Part shown: piece after piece, positions 56,652-64,000 of the stretch | Layout: each line of letters opens with the position of its first letter | Numbering within the stretch: position 1 is the first letter of the stretch | Assembly: GCF_035325945.1 (NCBI RefSeq) | Contig: NZ_DAOKYX010000002.1 | Span: 1 to 64,000, forward strand | Origin: Parvibaculum sp035325945 | Lineage (GTDB): Bacteria; Pseudomonadota; Alphaproteobacteria; Parvibaculales; Parvibaculaceae | DNA length: 64,000 bases | Reading direction: 5' to 3' | The notes under the pieces: model-generated | Databases searched by the model: none | Told to the model about the DNA's origin: nothing | The model's input: only the letters and a program-made list of their open reading frames with translations | Position numbers and translations under genes: made by a program

Positions 56652-57164
56652 ATGTCTATGATGACGACGCAGGCTAATGTTGTGGTTGCCCGGGACGACC
56701 AGGCAGCAGCTAAGCCGTCATATCTGGAAGCGCTGACCTATGTCGAGCGTCTGCATCGCCGGCTTCTCGACGTGATCAAGGACGAACTCGACCGCCTCAA
56801 CTGCTCGGAGATCAACAGCGTTCAGGCGCTGCTGCTCTTCAATATCGGCGATGCGGAAATGACCGCAGGCGAACTTCGCACGCGCGGCCACTATCTCGGC
56901 TCGAACGTCTCCTACAATCTCAAGAAGCTCGTCGAGGCCGGCTATATCAGCCATCAGCGTTCGCGGCTTGATCGCCGCTCGGTCAGGGTGCGCCTCACGG
57001 AAAAGGGCCACGACATCTGCCGGGCGATCGACGAGCTTTACAACAAGCATTGCCGCTCCATCGCCGAGGTCGGCGACATCAGCATCGAGGAGCTGAAGCT
57101 CATCAATGCGACGCTGAACAAGCTCGAGCGCTTCTGGACCGACCAGATCCGCTATCGCCTCTGA
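56652..57164 (+). CDS. ldtR: LdtR-like MarR-family regulator
   Basis: A 170-residue winged-helix regulator closely resembling LdtR of Liberibacter and Sinorhizobium, which controls an L,D-transpeptidase gene and osmotic tolerance. It has LTYVERLHRRLLDVIKDELDR, SVQALLLFNIGD, recognition helix HYLGSNVSYNLKKLVEAGYI, and the wing SRLDRRSVRVRLTEKG. An L,D-transpeptidase gene lies immediately downstream, the arrangement known for the family, and a perfect dyad lies between them. AGATC precedes the ATG; the ribosome site is weak. Confidence 0.88.
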   Translation: MSMMTTQANVVVARDDQAAAKPSYLEALTYVERLHRRLLDVIKDELDRLNCSEINSVQALLLFNIGDAEMTAGELRTRGHYLGSNVSYNLKKLVEAGYISHQRSRLDRRSVRVRLTEKGHDICRAIDELYNKHCRSIAEVGDISIEELKLINATLNKLERFWTDQIRYRL

Positions 57165-57209
57165 GCCCCAAGGCCCCTTCCATACCGCACCCGTCCTGTC
57201 CTGCGCGCG

Positions 57210-57230
57210 GACTGCATGCTTATTGCAGTC
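57210..57230. promoter_or_regulatory. perfect dyad between ldtR and the L,D-transpeptidase gene, candidate LdtR operator
   Basis: GACTGCA (57210-57216), spacer TGCTTAT, TGCAGTC (57224-57230): perfect 7-base arms about 95 bases before the transpeptidase start. No T tract follows, which argues against a terminator. It is the most likely LdtR binding site. Confidence 0.55.
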
Positions 57231-57323
57231 TGGTAGAGATCAGGCGTTAACCTGTCCCGAAGCCGGACGAAGCGCCGGAGACAGGGTTAATTCTGATCGG
57301 GCCGTGCCGGGTTGGGGCGTATT

Positions 57324-58574
57324 TTGGCGAAATCGAACGGACTTCGTGTTGCGGGGCTGTTGCTTCAGGCTGTGATCGCCTGCGGGCTGGCATGGCCTGC
57401 TCATGCCTCGTCCCGCGCCGCCCCCCGCGATACGCAATGGATCGACCCCTGGTCGCTCCAGTCCGATAGCGAGGTGGCGCCCGCCGCAAGCTCGGCCGTG
57501 CCAACGCTCGGCGCGGACGGGCTTTCGCGTTTCGGCGAAGCCATCGCGCGCTACAGGCGCATCGAGGCGCGCGGCGGCTGGCCGCGCATTCCCGAAGGCG
57601 AGCTTCTCGAAAAGGGCGTTCGCGATCCGCGCGTGGCGCTGCTCCGCGCGCGCCTTGCCGCGACCGGGGACATGGCGCAAACGGCAGGCGGCGATGCGCA
57701 GCTTTTCGATCAGGCTGTGGCCGATGGCGTCCGAAAATTTCAGACGCGGCTCGGCATGCGGGCGGACGGCACGGTCGGGCGCGCGACCATCGCGGCGCTC
57801 AACGTGCCGGTTGGAACGCGCATCCACCAGCTTGAAATCAACATGCGGCGGATCGGCAACGCCGCGCAGGAACTTCCGTCTCGCTATGTGTTCGTGAACA
57901 TTGCCGGCCAGCAGGTCGAGGCGGTGGAGGGGGGCAGGGTTTCGCTCCGCAAGCGCGTGATCGTCGGCAAGGAAGATCGTCAGACACCGGAACATACGAG
58001 CCGCATCGGTTCCGTCACGCTCAATCCCTATTGGAACGTGCCGCAGTCGATCGCGATGAAGGACCTTCTGCCGAAGATCAGGTCGAATCCGGGCTTCCTC
58101 GACCGCATGGGCATTCGCGTGCTGCGCGGAGACGGAAGCGAGGTCGATGCGGCAACCGTCGACTGGCGCGACCCCGGCGTCGTTGCTAAATACCGGCTGC
58201 GCCAGGATCCGAGCAAGTACAATTCGCTCGGAACGGTGCGGATCAATTTTCCGAACCCCTATGCCGTCTATCTGCACGATACGCCGGTGAGGACGCTTTT
58301 CAGCCGCAACGACAGGAGCTTCAGCTCGGGCTGCGTGCGGGTGGAGGATATTCGCGACCTCGCGTCCTGGCTCCTTCGCGATGCGGGCTGGACGCGAGCG
58401 CGTATCGACAGGGCCATCGCCGATGGTGAGCACACGGACGTGCCTCTCGCCCGGCCCATGCCGATCTACATGATCTATCTCACCGCCTGGGTAGGCGAGG
58501 ATGGCACGGTCAGTTTCCGCGACGATGTCTATGGCCGCGACGGCAAGCTCTCGGCCGCCTTTCCCGGCCGCTGA
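57324..58574 (+). CDS. ldtP: L,D-transpeptidase (YcbB type) with peptidoglycan-binding domain
   Basis: Makes 3-3 cross-links or anchors proteins in the periplasmic wall. The 416-residue protein has a signal peptide (GLLLQAVIACGLAWPAHASS), a PG_binding_1 domain (FDQAVADGVRKFQTRLGMRADGTVGRATIAALN) and a YkuD catalytic domain with YLHDTPVRTLF and the catalytic cysteine in FSSGCVRVEDI. No ATG begins this frame: TTG 57324 follows GGGG at 6 bases; TTG 57312 is an alternative. It is paired with ldtR. Confidence 0.9.
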   Translation: MAKSNGLRVAGLLLQAVIACGLAWPAHASSRAAPRDTQWIDPWSLQSDSEVAPAASSAVPTLGADGLSRFGEAIARYRRIEARGGWPRIPEGELLEKGVRDPRVALLRARLAATGDMAQTAGGDAQLFDQAVADGVRKFQTRLGMRADGTVGRATIAALNVPVGTRIHQLEINMRRIGNAAQELPSRYVFVNIAGQQVEAVEGGRVSLRKRVIVGKEDRQTPEHTSRIGSVTLNPYWNVPQSIAMKDLLPKIRSNPGFLDRMGIRVLRGDGSEVDAATVDWRDPGVVAKYRLRQDPSKYNSLGTVRINFPNPYAVYLHDTPVRTLFSRNDRSFSSGCVRVEDIRDLASWLLRDAGWTRARIDRAIADGEHTDVPLARPMPIYMIYLTAWVGEDGTVSFRDDVYGRDGKLSAAFPGR

Positions 58575-58628
58575 ATTCGATTAGACTTTCCGGAATTGTG
58601 CCTGAGCGAAAAGGGGGAGAGCGACACC

Positions 58629-59414
58629 ATGCCGTCACCGCGTCCGGCCAGATTTCCGTATCTCGAACATGAGGGCATATTGGCATTTGCCCATCGCGGC
58701 GGGGCGAATGACTGGCCTGAGAATACCATGCCTGCCTTTCAGGGGGCGGTCGATCTCGGCTACCGCTATCTCGAGACGGATGTTCATGCGACACGCGACG
58801 GGGTGCTGCTCGCCTTCCATGACGATCATCTCGACCGGGTGACCGATCGCACGGGCATGATCGCGGAGATGGATTTCGAGGAGGTGCGGAAGGCGCGCGT
58901 CGCCGGCCGGGAGCCGATCCCGAGGCTCGAGGAGCTGCTTCTCGCCTGGCCGGAAATCAGGATCAACATCGACCCGAAGCGCGACAATGCGGTGGGGCCG
59001 CTCATCCGGGTTCTGCGTTCCTCGGGGGCGATCGATCGCGTCTGCGTCACTTCCTTTTCGGGGCCGCGCACGGCCGCCATGCGCGAGGCGCTGGGGCCAC
59101 GTCTTTGCACCGGGCTCGGTCCGGCGGGTACGACGCGGCTTCGCCTGTCGAGCTGGCTCGGGCCCATGGGCGGGCTCTGCGGCGGCTTCGTCGAGGGCTG
59201 CGCGCAGATACCCGTTTCGCAATACGGGATAAGGCTCATCGACCGGGCGCTGATCGGGCGCGCCCATGAGGCGGGGCTGCAAGTCCATGTCTGGACCATC
59301 GACGATCCGGCAGAAATGAACCGCCTCATCGACGTCGGGGTCGACGGGCTCATGACCGACCAGCCGGCGGTCCTGAAGGCCGTTCTCATGCAAAGAGGGC
59401 TCTGGAGTTCCTAA
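58629..59414 (+). CDS. glycerophosphodiester phosphodiesterase
   Basis: Hydrolyses glycerophosphodiesters (lipid head-group recycling) to glycerol-3-phosphate. The 261-residue protein has the GDPD signature AFAHRGGANDWPENTMPAF with the catalytic His, the ETDVHATRDGVLLAFHDDHLDR metal site and catalytic His, and INIDPK. The C-terminal VHVWTIDDPAEMNRLIDVGVDGLMTDQP is also typical. No signal peptide is seen, so it is the cytoplasmic (UgpQ-like) type. GGGGGAG lies before the chosen ATG; the frame is open 11 codons further up. Confidence 0.92.
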   Translation: MPSPRPARFPYLEHEGILAFAHRGGANDWPENTMPAFQGAVDLGYRYLETDVHATRDGVLLAFHDDHLDRVTDRTGMIAEMDFEEVRKARVAGREPIPRLEELLLAWPEIRINIDPKRDNAVGPLIRVLRSSGAIDRVCVTSFSGPRTAAMREALGPRLCTGLGPAGTTRLRLSSWLGPMGGLCGGFVEGCAQIPVSQYGIRLIDRALIGRAHEAGLQVHVWTIDDPAEMNRLIDVGVDGLMTDQPAVLKAVLMQRGLWSS

Positions 59415-59576
59415 TAACCCTGATGCATGTGCATGAATTTAATGCGACAATTCGCGGTAACAAAGCTCTGCCGCCTGCGGCTATTGTGTGTTAATTGAAA
59501 CTTGTGATGCCGCAAGGAGCTGCGGAGCGCGCCGCCCGGCATGGCACCACCACCAATGCTGAATGGGAACGCGGCC

Positions 59577-60788
59577 ATGGATTATCAGTCGAAGCTCAGT
59601 GATGCGCTGCGGTCCGTGAAGGATGAAGGCCGATACAGGGTCTTCGTGGACATTCTGCGACATCGCGGCGATTTTCCACGCGCCACGTTTCACACGCCGG
59701 AAGGCACGCGCGAGATCATCGTCTGGTGCTCGAACGACTATCTCGGCATGGGCCAGCATCCGGACGTTCTCGCGGCCATGCACCGCGCCATCGACGAGGT
59801 TGGCGCAGGGGCAGGGGGCACGCGCAATATTTCCGGCACCACGCGCTATCACGTCGAACTCGAGCACGAGCTTGCCGATCTGCACCAGAAGGAAGCGGCG
59901 CTTCTTTTCACATCGGGCTATGCGGCGAATGATGCGACGCTGTCCACGCTCGCGCGGCTCTTCGGCAATTGCGTCATCATCTCGGACGAGATGAACCACG
60001 CCTCGATGATCGAGGGGATCAGGCGGGGCGGCGGACCGAAGCGCTTGTGGAAGCACAATGATCTCGTGCATCTCGAGCAGCTGCTGAAGGAACTCGACCC
60101 GGAACAGCCGAAGATCGTCGCCTTCGAGTCCGTCTATTCGATGGATGGCGATATTTCGCCCATCGGCGAGATCTGCGACCTGGCACGTCAATATGGCGCG
60201 CTGACCTATCTCGACGAGGTTCATGCCGTCGGGCTTTACGGACCTCGCGGCGGCGGCATCGCCGAGCGGGACGGCGTGCTCGACAAGGTCGATATCATCG
60301 AAGGAACGCTCGCCAAGGGCTTCGGCGTCATGGGCGGCTATATCGCCGGTTCGGCGACGCTGATCGACGTCGTGCGCTCCTATGCGCCGGGTTTCATCTT
60401 CTCGACCTCGCTGGCGCCGGTTCTCGTCGCGGGCGTGCTCGCCGCTGTCCGTCACCTGAAGGCGAGCAATGTCGAAAGGGAGCTGCATCAGGAACGCGCC
60501 CGCACGCTGCGGCGCATGATGGCCGATGCGGGCCTTCCGGTGATGATGTGCGAGAGCCATATCGTGCCCGTGATGGTCGGCGACCCTGTCGTCTGCAAGC
60601 AGGTAAGCGACGATCTGCTTCAGGATCACGGCATCTATGTGCAGCCCATCAACTACCCCACCGTGCCGCGCGGCACGGAGCGTCTGCGTTTCACGCCTTG
60701 CCCGGTTCACACGGACGAGATGATGAGAGATCTGGTGAAGGCTCTCGATTCCGTCTGGACGCAGCGGAACATAAGGCGTGCCGCGTAA
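59577..60788 (+). CDS. hemA: 5-aminolevulinate synthase
   Basis: Condenses glycine and succinyl-CoA to 5-aminolevulinate, the alphaproteobacterial (Shemin) entry to heme. The 403-residue protein has DYQSKLSDALRSVKDEGRYRVF, WCSNDYLGMGQHP, GAGGTRNISGTTRYHVELE, DEVHAVGLYGPRGGG and the PLP lysine in GTLAKGFGVMGG. ATG 59577 is the normal family start; an in-frame ATG 12 codons upstream is also possible. Its end overlaps the small gene at 60778. The 160 bases before it hold no recognised regulatory motif. Confidence 0.96.
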   Translation: MDYQSKLSDALRSVKDEGRYRVFVDILRHRGDFPRATFHTPEGTREIIVWCSNDYLGMGQHPDVLAAMHRAIDEVGAGAGGTRNISGTTRYHVELEHELADLHQKEAALLFTSGYAANDATLSTLARLFGNCVIISDEMNHASMIEGIRRGGGPKRLWKHNDLVHLEQLLKELDPEQPKIVAFESVYSMDGDISPIGEICDLARQYGALTYLDEVHAVGLYGPRGGGIAERDGVLDKVDIIEGTLAKGFGVMGGYIAGSATLIDVVRSYAPGFIFSTSLAPVLVAGVLAAVRHLKASNVERELHQERARTLRRMMADAGLPVMMCESHIVPVMVGDPVVCKQVSDDLLQDHGIYVQPINYPTVPRGTERLRFTPCPVHTDEMMRDLVKALDSVWTQRNIRRAA

Positions 60789-61074
60789 CGGCGACAGCGG
60801 CAATCCGCCATCGGCCGCCTCCGGGGCAGGCGGCCGCCGCGAGGTCATCTTTGAATTCTCGCCGATCGGCGGCAGCGTGAAGGTGACGGCGGTCGATGTT
60901 GCGACGGGAACGGAGGTTTCCGTGGTCGGCCCCGCGACGGCATCCCAGAACGAGCTGGAGCGCATCGCCCTGCAAAAACTGCGTTATCGGCTGGGGCGGG
61001 ACGCCGAAGGGCAGCCGCCACGCCGGATAGAGCCGCCCAAGGATGGCGGGACGGGCGGTGGCATCCTCGTTTGA
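60778..61074 (+). CDS. small conserved protein following hemA (DUF6898-like)
   Basis: A 98-residue protein of unknown function, found by its position behind hemA. The core VIFEFSPIGGSVKVTAVDVATGTEVSVVGPATASQNELERIALQKLRYRL (beta-strands then helix) is likely the fold; N and C termini are Gly/Pro-rich. Starts with GTG overlapping the hemA end by 11 bases, so it is translationally coupled. The family label is from memory and should be verified. Confidence 0.7.
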   Translation: MPRNGDSGNPPSAASGAGGRREVIFEFSPIGGSVKVTAVDVATGTEVSVVGPATASQNELERIALQKLRYRLGRDAEGQPPRRIEPPKDGGTGGGILV

Positions 61075-61080
61075 GAATGA

Positions 61081-61533
61081 TTATTTCTTGCGACGGCCGC
61101 GCTGCGTGCTGGGGCTGGTGCGGCCGAGCCCGATCTGCTTGGCGAGGCGGGAGCGCTGCGCGGCATAGTTGGGCGCAACCATCGGATAGTCGACGGGCAG
61201 CCCCCAGCGGGCGCGATATTCCTCCGGCGACAAACCGAACTGCGAGCGCAGATAGCGCTTGAGCATTTTCAGTTTCTTGCCGTCTTCCAGACAGATGATG
61301 TGATCGGGCGTTACCGACTTCTTGATCGGCACGGCCGGGGTCAGTTCCTGGGCGGCAGCGGCGCTGTCCCCGCTGCGCTCGAGCTCGGCAAGCGTGCCGT
61401 GGACAGTCCGGATCATCCCGGGCAGATCCGTGGCCGCTACGGCATTTTTACTCACATAGGCGGAAACGATATCGCTGGCCAGGCGAAGTAGTCCTGGCAT
61501 TGTGCCATCAGTCTTGTTCTTGGTATCGCTCAT
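61081..61533 (-). CDS. mucR: MucR/Ros-family transcriptional regulator lacking zinc-ligand histidines
   Basis: A 150-residue regulator of the MucR/Ros group, which controls many envelope, motility and cell-cycle genes in alphaproteobacteria. N-terminal oligomerisation helix LLRLASDIVSAYVSKNAV, then CLEDGKKLKMLKRYLRSQFGLSPEEYRARWGLPVDYPMVAPNYAAQRSRLAK. Where Ros has a His-x3-His pair, this protein has Tyr94 and Gln98, so the classical zinc site cannot form. ATG 61533 fits the family; the frame is open 10 codons upstream. It converges on the small hemA-linked gene. Confidence 0.9.
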   Translation of the reverse strand: MSDTKNKTDGTMPGLLRLASDIVSAYVSKNAVAATDLPGMIRTVHGTLAELERSGDSAAAAQELTPAVPIKKSVTPDHIICLEDGKKLKMLKRYLRSQFGLSPEEYRARWGLPVDYPMVAPNYAAQRSRLAKQIGLGRTSPSTQRGRRKK

Positions 61534-61549
61534 TGCCGATAACACCTTT

Positions 61550-61563
61550 TTGCCGCACGGCAA
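61550..61563. repeat. dyad in the mucR leader
   Basis: TTGCCG (61550-61555) CA CGGCAA (61558-61563), a perfect 6-base palindrome 17 bases upstream of the mucR start codon. It could form a leader hairpin or a protein site. Confidence 0.35.
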
Positions 61564-62012
61564 TCGCCGCTAAACGAATCTCTGTGCCTAGAATATGGAT
61601 ACTTATCTAGCGCGTTAAGTCTGTGGGGATCAAGCTGTGCAGTCGGCGTTTATCTTGCCTTTGTGTTTTCTTTCGGCCCGAAGACCACATTCCAGCGACA
61701 CAGAAGTCTTTTTTTGGGGTCGAATACATGAGGGGCCGGGTATTAGCTCTTGGCGATGGCCTGAGGGGACGCGTTCGCCGGCCTGAAAATACGTGGTGCC
61801 TGCCTCGCCGGGAGAGGAATTCTGAGCCTTACGCTGCGTTAAATCTTGAAAAGCGGTCGGATGGACTCAAGTCAAGTTTTATAGTGGTGCATTGGCTCCC
61901 AATCGCGATATGTGGTATCACGCCACGGTGAGCCGGAGGCGGCGCGCCGCCAGTCCGGCTACCGGGATTCAATCCGGCAGTTCGTCTCATTCCGTCGAAG
62001 AAGGTTCAGTCA
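61564..62012. other. 449-base intergenic region between mucR and glyA
   Basis: Divergent control region for mucR and glyA. A plus-strand frame of about 100 codons (61623-61931) has no credible ribosome site or fold and is not called. The right part is the structured glyA leader described separately. A TATAGT (61880-61885) could be a -10 box but has no convincing partner. Confidence 0.5.
61926..61964 (+). promoter_or_regulatory. long hairpin in the glyA leader, candidate cis-regulatory RNA
   Basis: CGGT-G-AGCCGGA (61926-61937) pairs with TCCGGCTACCG (61954-61964) with one bulged G, and encloses the 14-base palindrome GGCGGCGCGCCGCC. An alternative pairing CCGG-G-AT with ATCCGG lies just after. 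The glyA ATG is 48 bases further. No T tract. It could be a riboswitch-like leader; I could not assign it to a known class. Confidence 0.4.
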
Positions 62013-63329
62013 ATGTCATCCAGCAGCGCAGTGGCCGGACGGGGCACCGCCTCGGGCTTTTTCACAGATGGCCTCGCCCAGAGCGATCCCGAGATCCTGC
62101 ATGCGATCGAGAAGGAACTTCGCCGGCAGCAGACCGAGATCGAGTTGATCGCTTCGGAAAACATCGTGTCGCGCGCCGTGCTCGAAGCGCAGGGCTCGAT
62201 CATGACGAACAAGTACGCCGAAGGGTATCCGGGCAAGCGTTACTATGGCGGCTGCGAATTCGTGGACATCGCCGAGGAACTGGCGATCGAGCGGGCGAAG
62301 CGGCTCTTCAACTGCGCCTATGTGAACGTGCAGCCGAATTCCGGCTCGCAGGCCAATCAGGGCGTGATGATGGCGCTTCTGAAGCCGGGTGACACGATCC
62401 TCGGCATGAGCCTCGCAGCGGGCGGTCACCTCACACATGGCGCGGCGCCCAACCAGTCGGGCAAGTGGTTCAACGCCGTGCAGTACGGCGTGCGCAAGCA
62501 GGACCATCAGATCGATCTCGACGAGGTCGCGAGCCTCGCGCGCGAACACAAGCCCAAGCTCATCATCGCGGGCGGGTCGGCCTATCCGCGCATCATCGAC
62601 TTCAAGGCGTTCCGCGAGATCGCGGATTCGGTCGGCGCGCTCCTGATGGTCGACATGGCGCATTTTGCCGGCCTCGTGGCGGGCGGCGCGCATCCGAGCC
62701 CGCTGCCCTTCGCCGACATCGTGACGACGACCACGCACAAGACGCTGCGCGGACCGCGCGGCGGCATGATCCTTTCCAACAACGAAGAGATCGGCAAGAA
62801 GATCAACTCCGCCATCTTCCCGGGCATCCAGGGCGGCCCGCTCATGCATGTGATCGCCGGCAAGGCGGTCGCCTTCGGCGAGGCGCTGCGGCCCGAATTC
62901 AAGCTCTATGCGAAGTCGGTCGTCGAGAATGCGCGCGCGCTTGCGGCGACGCTCGCAGAGGCCGGTTTTGCAATCGTTTCGGGCGGCACCGACACGCATC
63001 TCATGCTGGTCGATCTGCGGCCCAAGAAGCTCACGGGCAAGGTTGCGGAAGCCGCTCTCGAACGCGCCAACATCACCTGCAACAAGAACGGCATTCCGTT
63101 CGACCCCGAGAAGCCGACGATCACATCCGGCGTGCGGCTCGGGACGCCCGCGGGGACGACGCGCGGCTTCGGCGTCGCGGAGTTCCAGCTCGTCGGCAAG
63201 TTCATCACGGAGGTGCTGGCCGGGCTCGCCCAGAATGGCGACGAGGGCAACGCCGCCGTCGAGGCGTCCGTGAAGGAACGGGTTATCGACCTCTGCAAGC
63301 GGTTCCCGATCTATGGCGGCCCGCAGTAG
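62013..63329 (+). CDS. glyA: serine hydroxymethyltransferase
   Basis: Interconverts serine and glycine with tetrahydrofolate. The 438-residue protein has IELIASENIVSRAVLEAQGSIMTNKYAEGYPGKRYYGGC, VNVQPNSGSQANQGVMMAL, and the PLP lysine in TTTTHKTLRGPRGGMIL. GAAGAAGG precedes the ATG. It supplies glycine for hemA and one-carbon units for folate. nrdR follows after 66 bases, a conserved pairing. Confidence 0.97.
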   Translation: MSSSSAVAGRGTASGFFTDGLAQSDPEILHAIEKELRRQQTEIELIASENIVSRAVLEAQGSIMTNKYAEGYPGKRYYGGCEFVDIAEELAIERAKRLFNCAYVNVQPNSGSQANQGVMMALLKPGDTILGMSLAAGGHLTHGAAPNQSGKWFNAVQYGVRKQDHQIDLDEVASLAREHKPKLIIAGGSAYPRIIDFKAFREIADSVGALLMVDMAHFAGLVAGGAHPSPLPFADIVTTTTHKTLRGPRGGMILSNNEEIGKKINSAIFPGIQGGPLMHVIAGKAVAFGEALRPEFKLYAKSVVENARALAATLAEAGFAIVSGGTDTHLMLVDLRPKKLTGKVAEAALERANITCNKNGIPFDPEKPTITSGVRLGTPAGTTRGFGVAEFQLVGKFITEVLAGLAQNGDEGNAAVEASVKERVIDLCKRFPIYGGPQ

Positions 63330-63395
63330 GATTTGCGGGCGGCTGTCGGCCACGGAATCATCAGGGCGAATTGAAGGAATTGGGGGCTAGAGGGG

Positions 63396-63875
63396 ATGCG
63401 TTGTCCATATTGCGGCAATGAAGACACGCAGGTGAAGGACTCACGTCCCACGGAGGACAATACCGCGATCAGACGGCGGCGCTTCTGCGCCGCCTGCGGG
63501 GGGCGGTTCACGACCTTCGAGCGCGTGCAGCTTCGCGAGCTGACCATCATCAAGGCGAACGGCCGGCGGGTGCCCTTCGACCGCGATAAACTCATGCGTT
63601 CCGTGCAAATCGCGATGCGCAAACGCCCTGTTGAGCAAGACCGCATTGAGCGTATGGTGAGCGGCATCGTACGCCGGCTCGAGAGCATGGGCGAAAGCGA
63701 GATCCCCTCGGCGGTGATCGGGCGGCTCGTGATGGAAGGCCTTAGCTCTCTGGATGCCGTCGCGTATGTCCGCTTCGCATCGGTTTACAAGAATTTCCGC
63801 GAGGCTAAGGATTTCGAGGAATTTCTGGGCGAACTCAGCGGCCCGGGTCGCGACGAGATCGACGACGACCGCTGA
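63396..63875 (+). CDS. nrdR: transcriptional repressor NrdR
   Basis: Nucleotide-sensing repressor of ribonucleotide reductase genes. The 159-residue protein has the N-terminal zinc ribbon MRCPYCGNEDTQVKDSR...FCAACGGRF (two Cys pairs) and an ATP-cone domain (IKANGRRVPFDRDKLMRSVQIAMRKRPV). It follows glyA and precedes ribD, the usual alphaproteobacterial order. No ribonucleotide reductase gene lies in the window. Confidence 0.97.
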   Translation: MRCPYCGNEDTQVKDSRPTEDNTAIRRRRFCAACGGRFTTFERVQLRELTIIKANGRRVPFDRDKLMRSVQIAMRKRPVEQDRIERMVSGIVRRLESMGESEIPSAVIGRLVMEGLSSLDAVAYVRFASVYKNFREAKDFEEFLGELSGPGRDEIDDDR

Positions 63876-63910
63876 AGCCACTCGCCCCAAGATCAGTTTT
63901 GGGATGCGGG

Positions 63911-64000
63911 ATGGCGCGAGCCACGGATAGCGACTTCATGAAAATGGCGCTCAGCCTCGCCGAGCGGGGACTGGGCATCGTCGCGCCCAACCCGGCCGTG
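63911..64000 (+). CDS. ribD: riboflavin biosynthesis deaminase/reductase RibD, 5' end only
   Basis: The first 30 codons are present, cut by the window end. SDFMKMALSLAERGLGIVAPNPAV is the typical start of the RibD deaminase domain. The protein would deaminate and reduce the pyrimidine intermediate of riboflavin synthesis. It lies 35 bases after nrdR. A small hairpin CCCCAA/TTTTGGG lies between the two genes. Confidence 0.85.
   Translation, partial: MARATDSDFMKMALSLAERGLGIVAPNPAV

Noticed and set aside
59415..59576. TGCATGTGCATG and nearby AT-rich DNA as an FNR or Fur site before hemA
   Set aside because: It does not match the FNR half-sites (TTGAT/ATCAA) or a Fur/Irr box.
61623..61931. 103-codon plus-strand frame between mucR and glyA
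   Set aside because: No ribosome site, mixed composition, runs into the structured glyA leader; more likely leader/intergenic DNA.
63885..63903. CCCCAA/TTTTGGG hairpin between nrdR and ribD as a terminator
   Set aside because: There is no T tract after the stem, and the two genes normally belong to one operon.

Overview
The window is high-GC, gene-dense chromosomal DNA from an alphaproteobacterium, probably of the Hyphomicrobiales/Parvibaculum type. The lineage call rests on the conserved run dapA-smpB ... rpoZ-rsh-pyrE-pdxJ-acpS-lepB-rnc-era-recO-parC, on glyA-nrdR-ribD, on an alphaproteobacterial-type hemA (5-aminolevulinate synthase), on bpt, and on MucR and LdtR family regulators. No rRNA, tRNA, CRISPR array, insertion sequence or prophage was found. 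The assembly has one 100-N gap (4557-4656) inside a gene.

Layout. (1) 1-8567: a catabolic island for L-fucose or a closely related sugar. It holds a divergent L-fuconate dehydratase, an IclR regulator, and a tightly overlapping operon: aldo/keto reductase (fucose dehydrogenase type), lactonase, second enolase-superfamily enzyme, mutarotase, SDR (keto-deoxy-fuconate dehydrogenase type), FAH-family hydrolase and a GH29 alpha-L-fucosidase. Together these match every step of the known non-phosphorylating route to pyruvate plus lactate. No sugar transporter lies in the window. (2) 8698-11795: an exported DUF1302/DUF1329 pair ending at a very clear terminator. (3) 11878-26524: accessory housekeeping: SleB-type lipoprotein, RodZ-like HTH/SH3 membrane protein, small lipoprotein, orphan formate dehydrogenase alpha subunit, RND pump with its adaptor, a BadI-like ring-cleaving crotonase, methyltransferase, alpha/beta hydrolase and lytic transglycosylase. 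(4) 26809-42004: conserved core genes for lysine/peptidoglycan, trans-translation, folate, stringent response, pyrimidine, PLP, lipid carrier activation, secretion, RNA processing and DNA topology. (5) 42123-45891 (minus): Bpt, RDD protein and MotA/MotB flagellar stator. (6) 46119-49765: flavin reductase, MarR regulator, and an ExbB-ExbD-ExbD-TonB-like operon whose last protein has a TonB-type N terminus but an unrecognised C-terminal domain. (7) 49860-56495: a hydroxyacid dehydrogenase, a broken outer-membrane protein gene, an ornithine-decarboxylase-type enzyme, a TetR regulator with a perfect dyad upstream, hemB, and an acyl-CoA dehydrogenase/3-hydroxyisobutyryl-CoA hydrolase pair suited to valine breakdown. 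(8) 56652-64000: LdtR regulator with its L,D-transpeptidase, a glycerophosphodiesterase, hemA, a small conserved protein, a MucR-type regulator that has lost both zinc-ligand histidines, then glyA, nrdR and the start of ribD.

No single feature is plainly a new system. The best candidates for new biology are the TonB-like operon at 47320-49765, the repeated AT-rich elements on both sides of the IclR gene, the DUF1302/DUF1329 pair placed directly behind the fucose operon, a terminator-ended structured RNA candidate at 22345-22441, the hairpin covering the ribosome binding site of the flavin reductase, and the zinc-ligand-less MucR. Functions are inferred from protein motifs read by eye; no database search was run.
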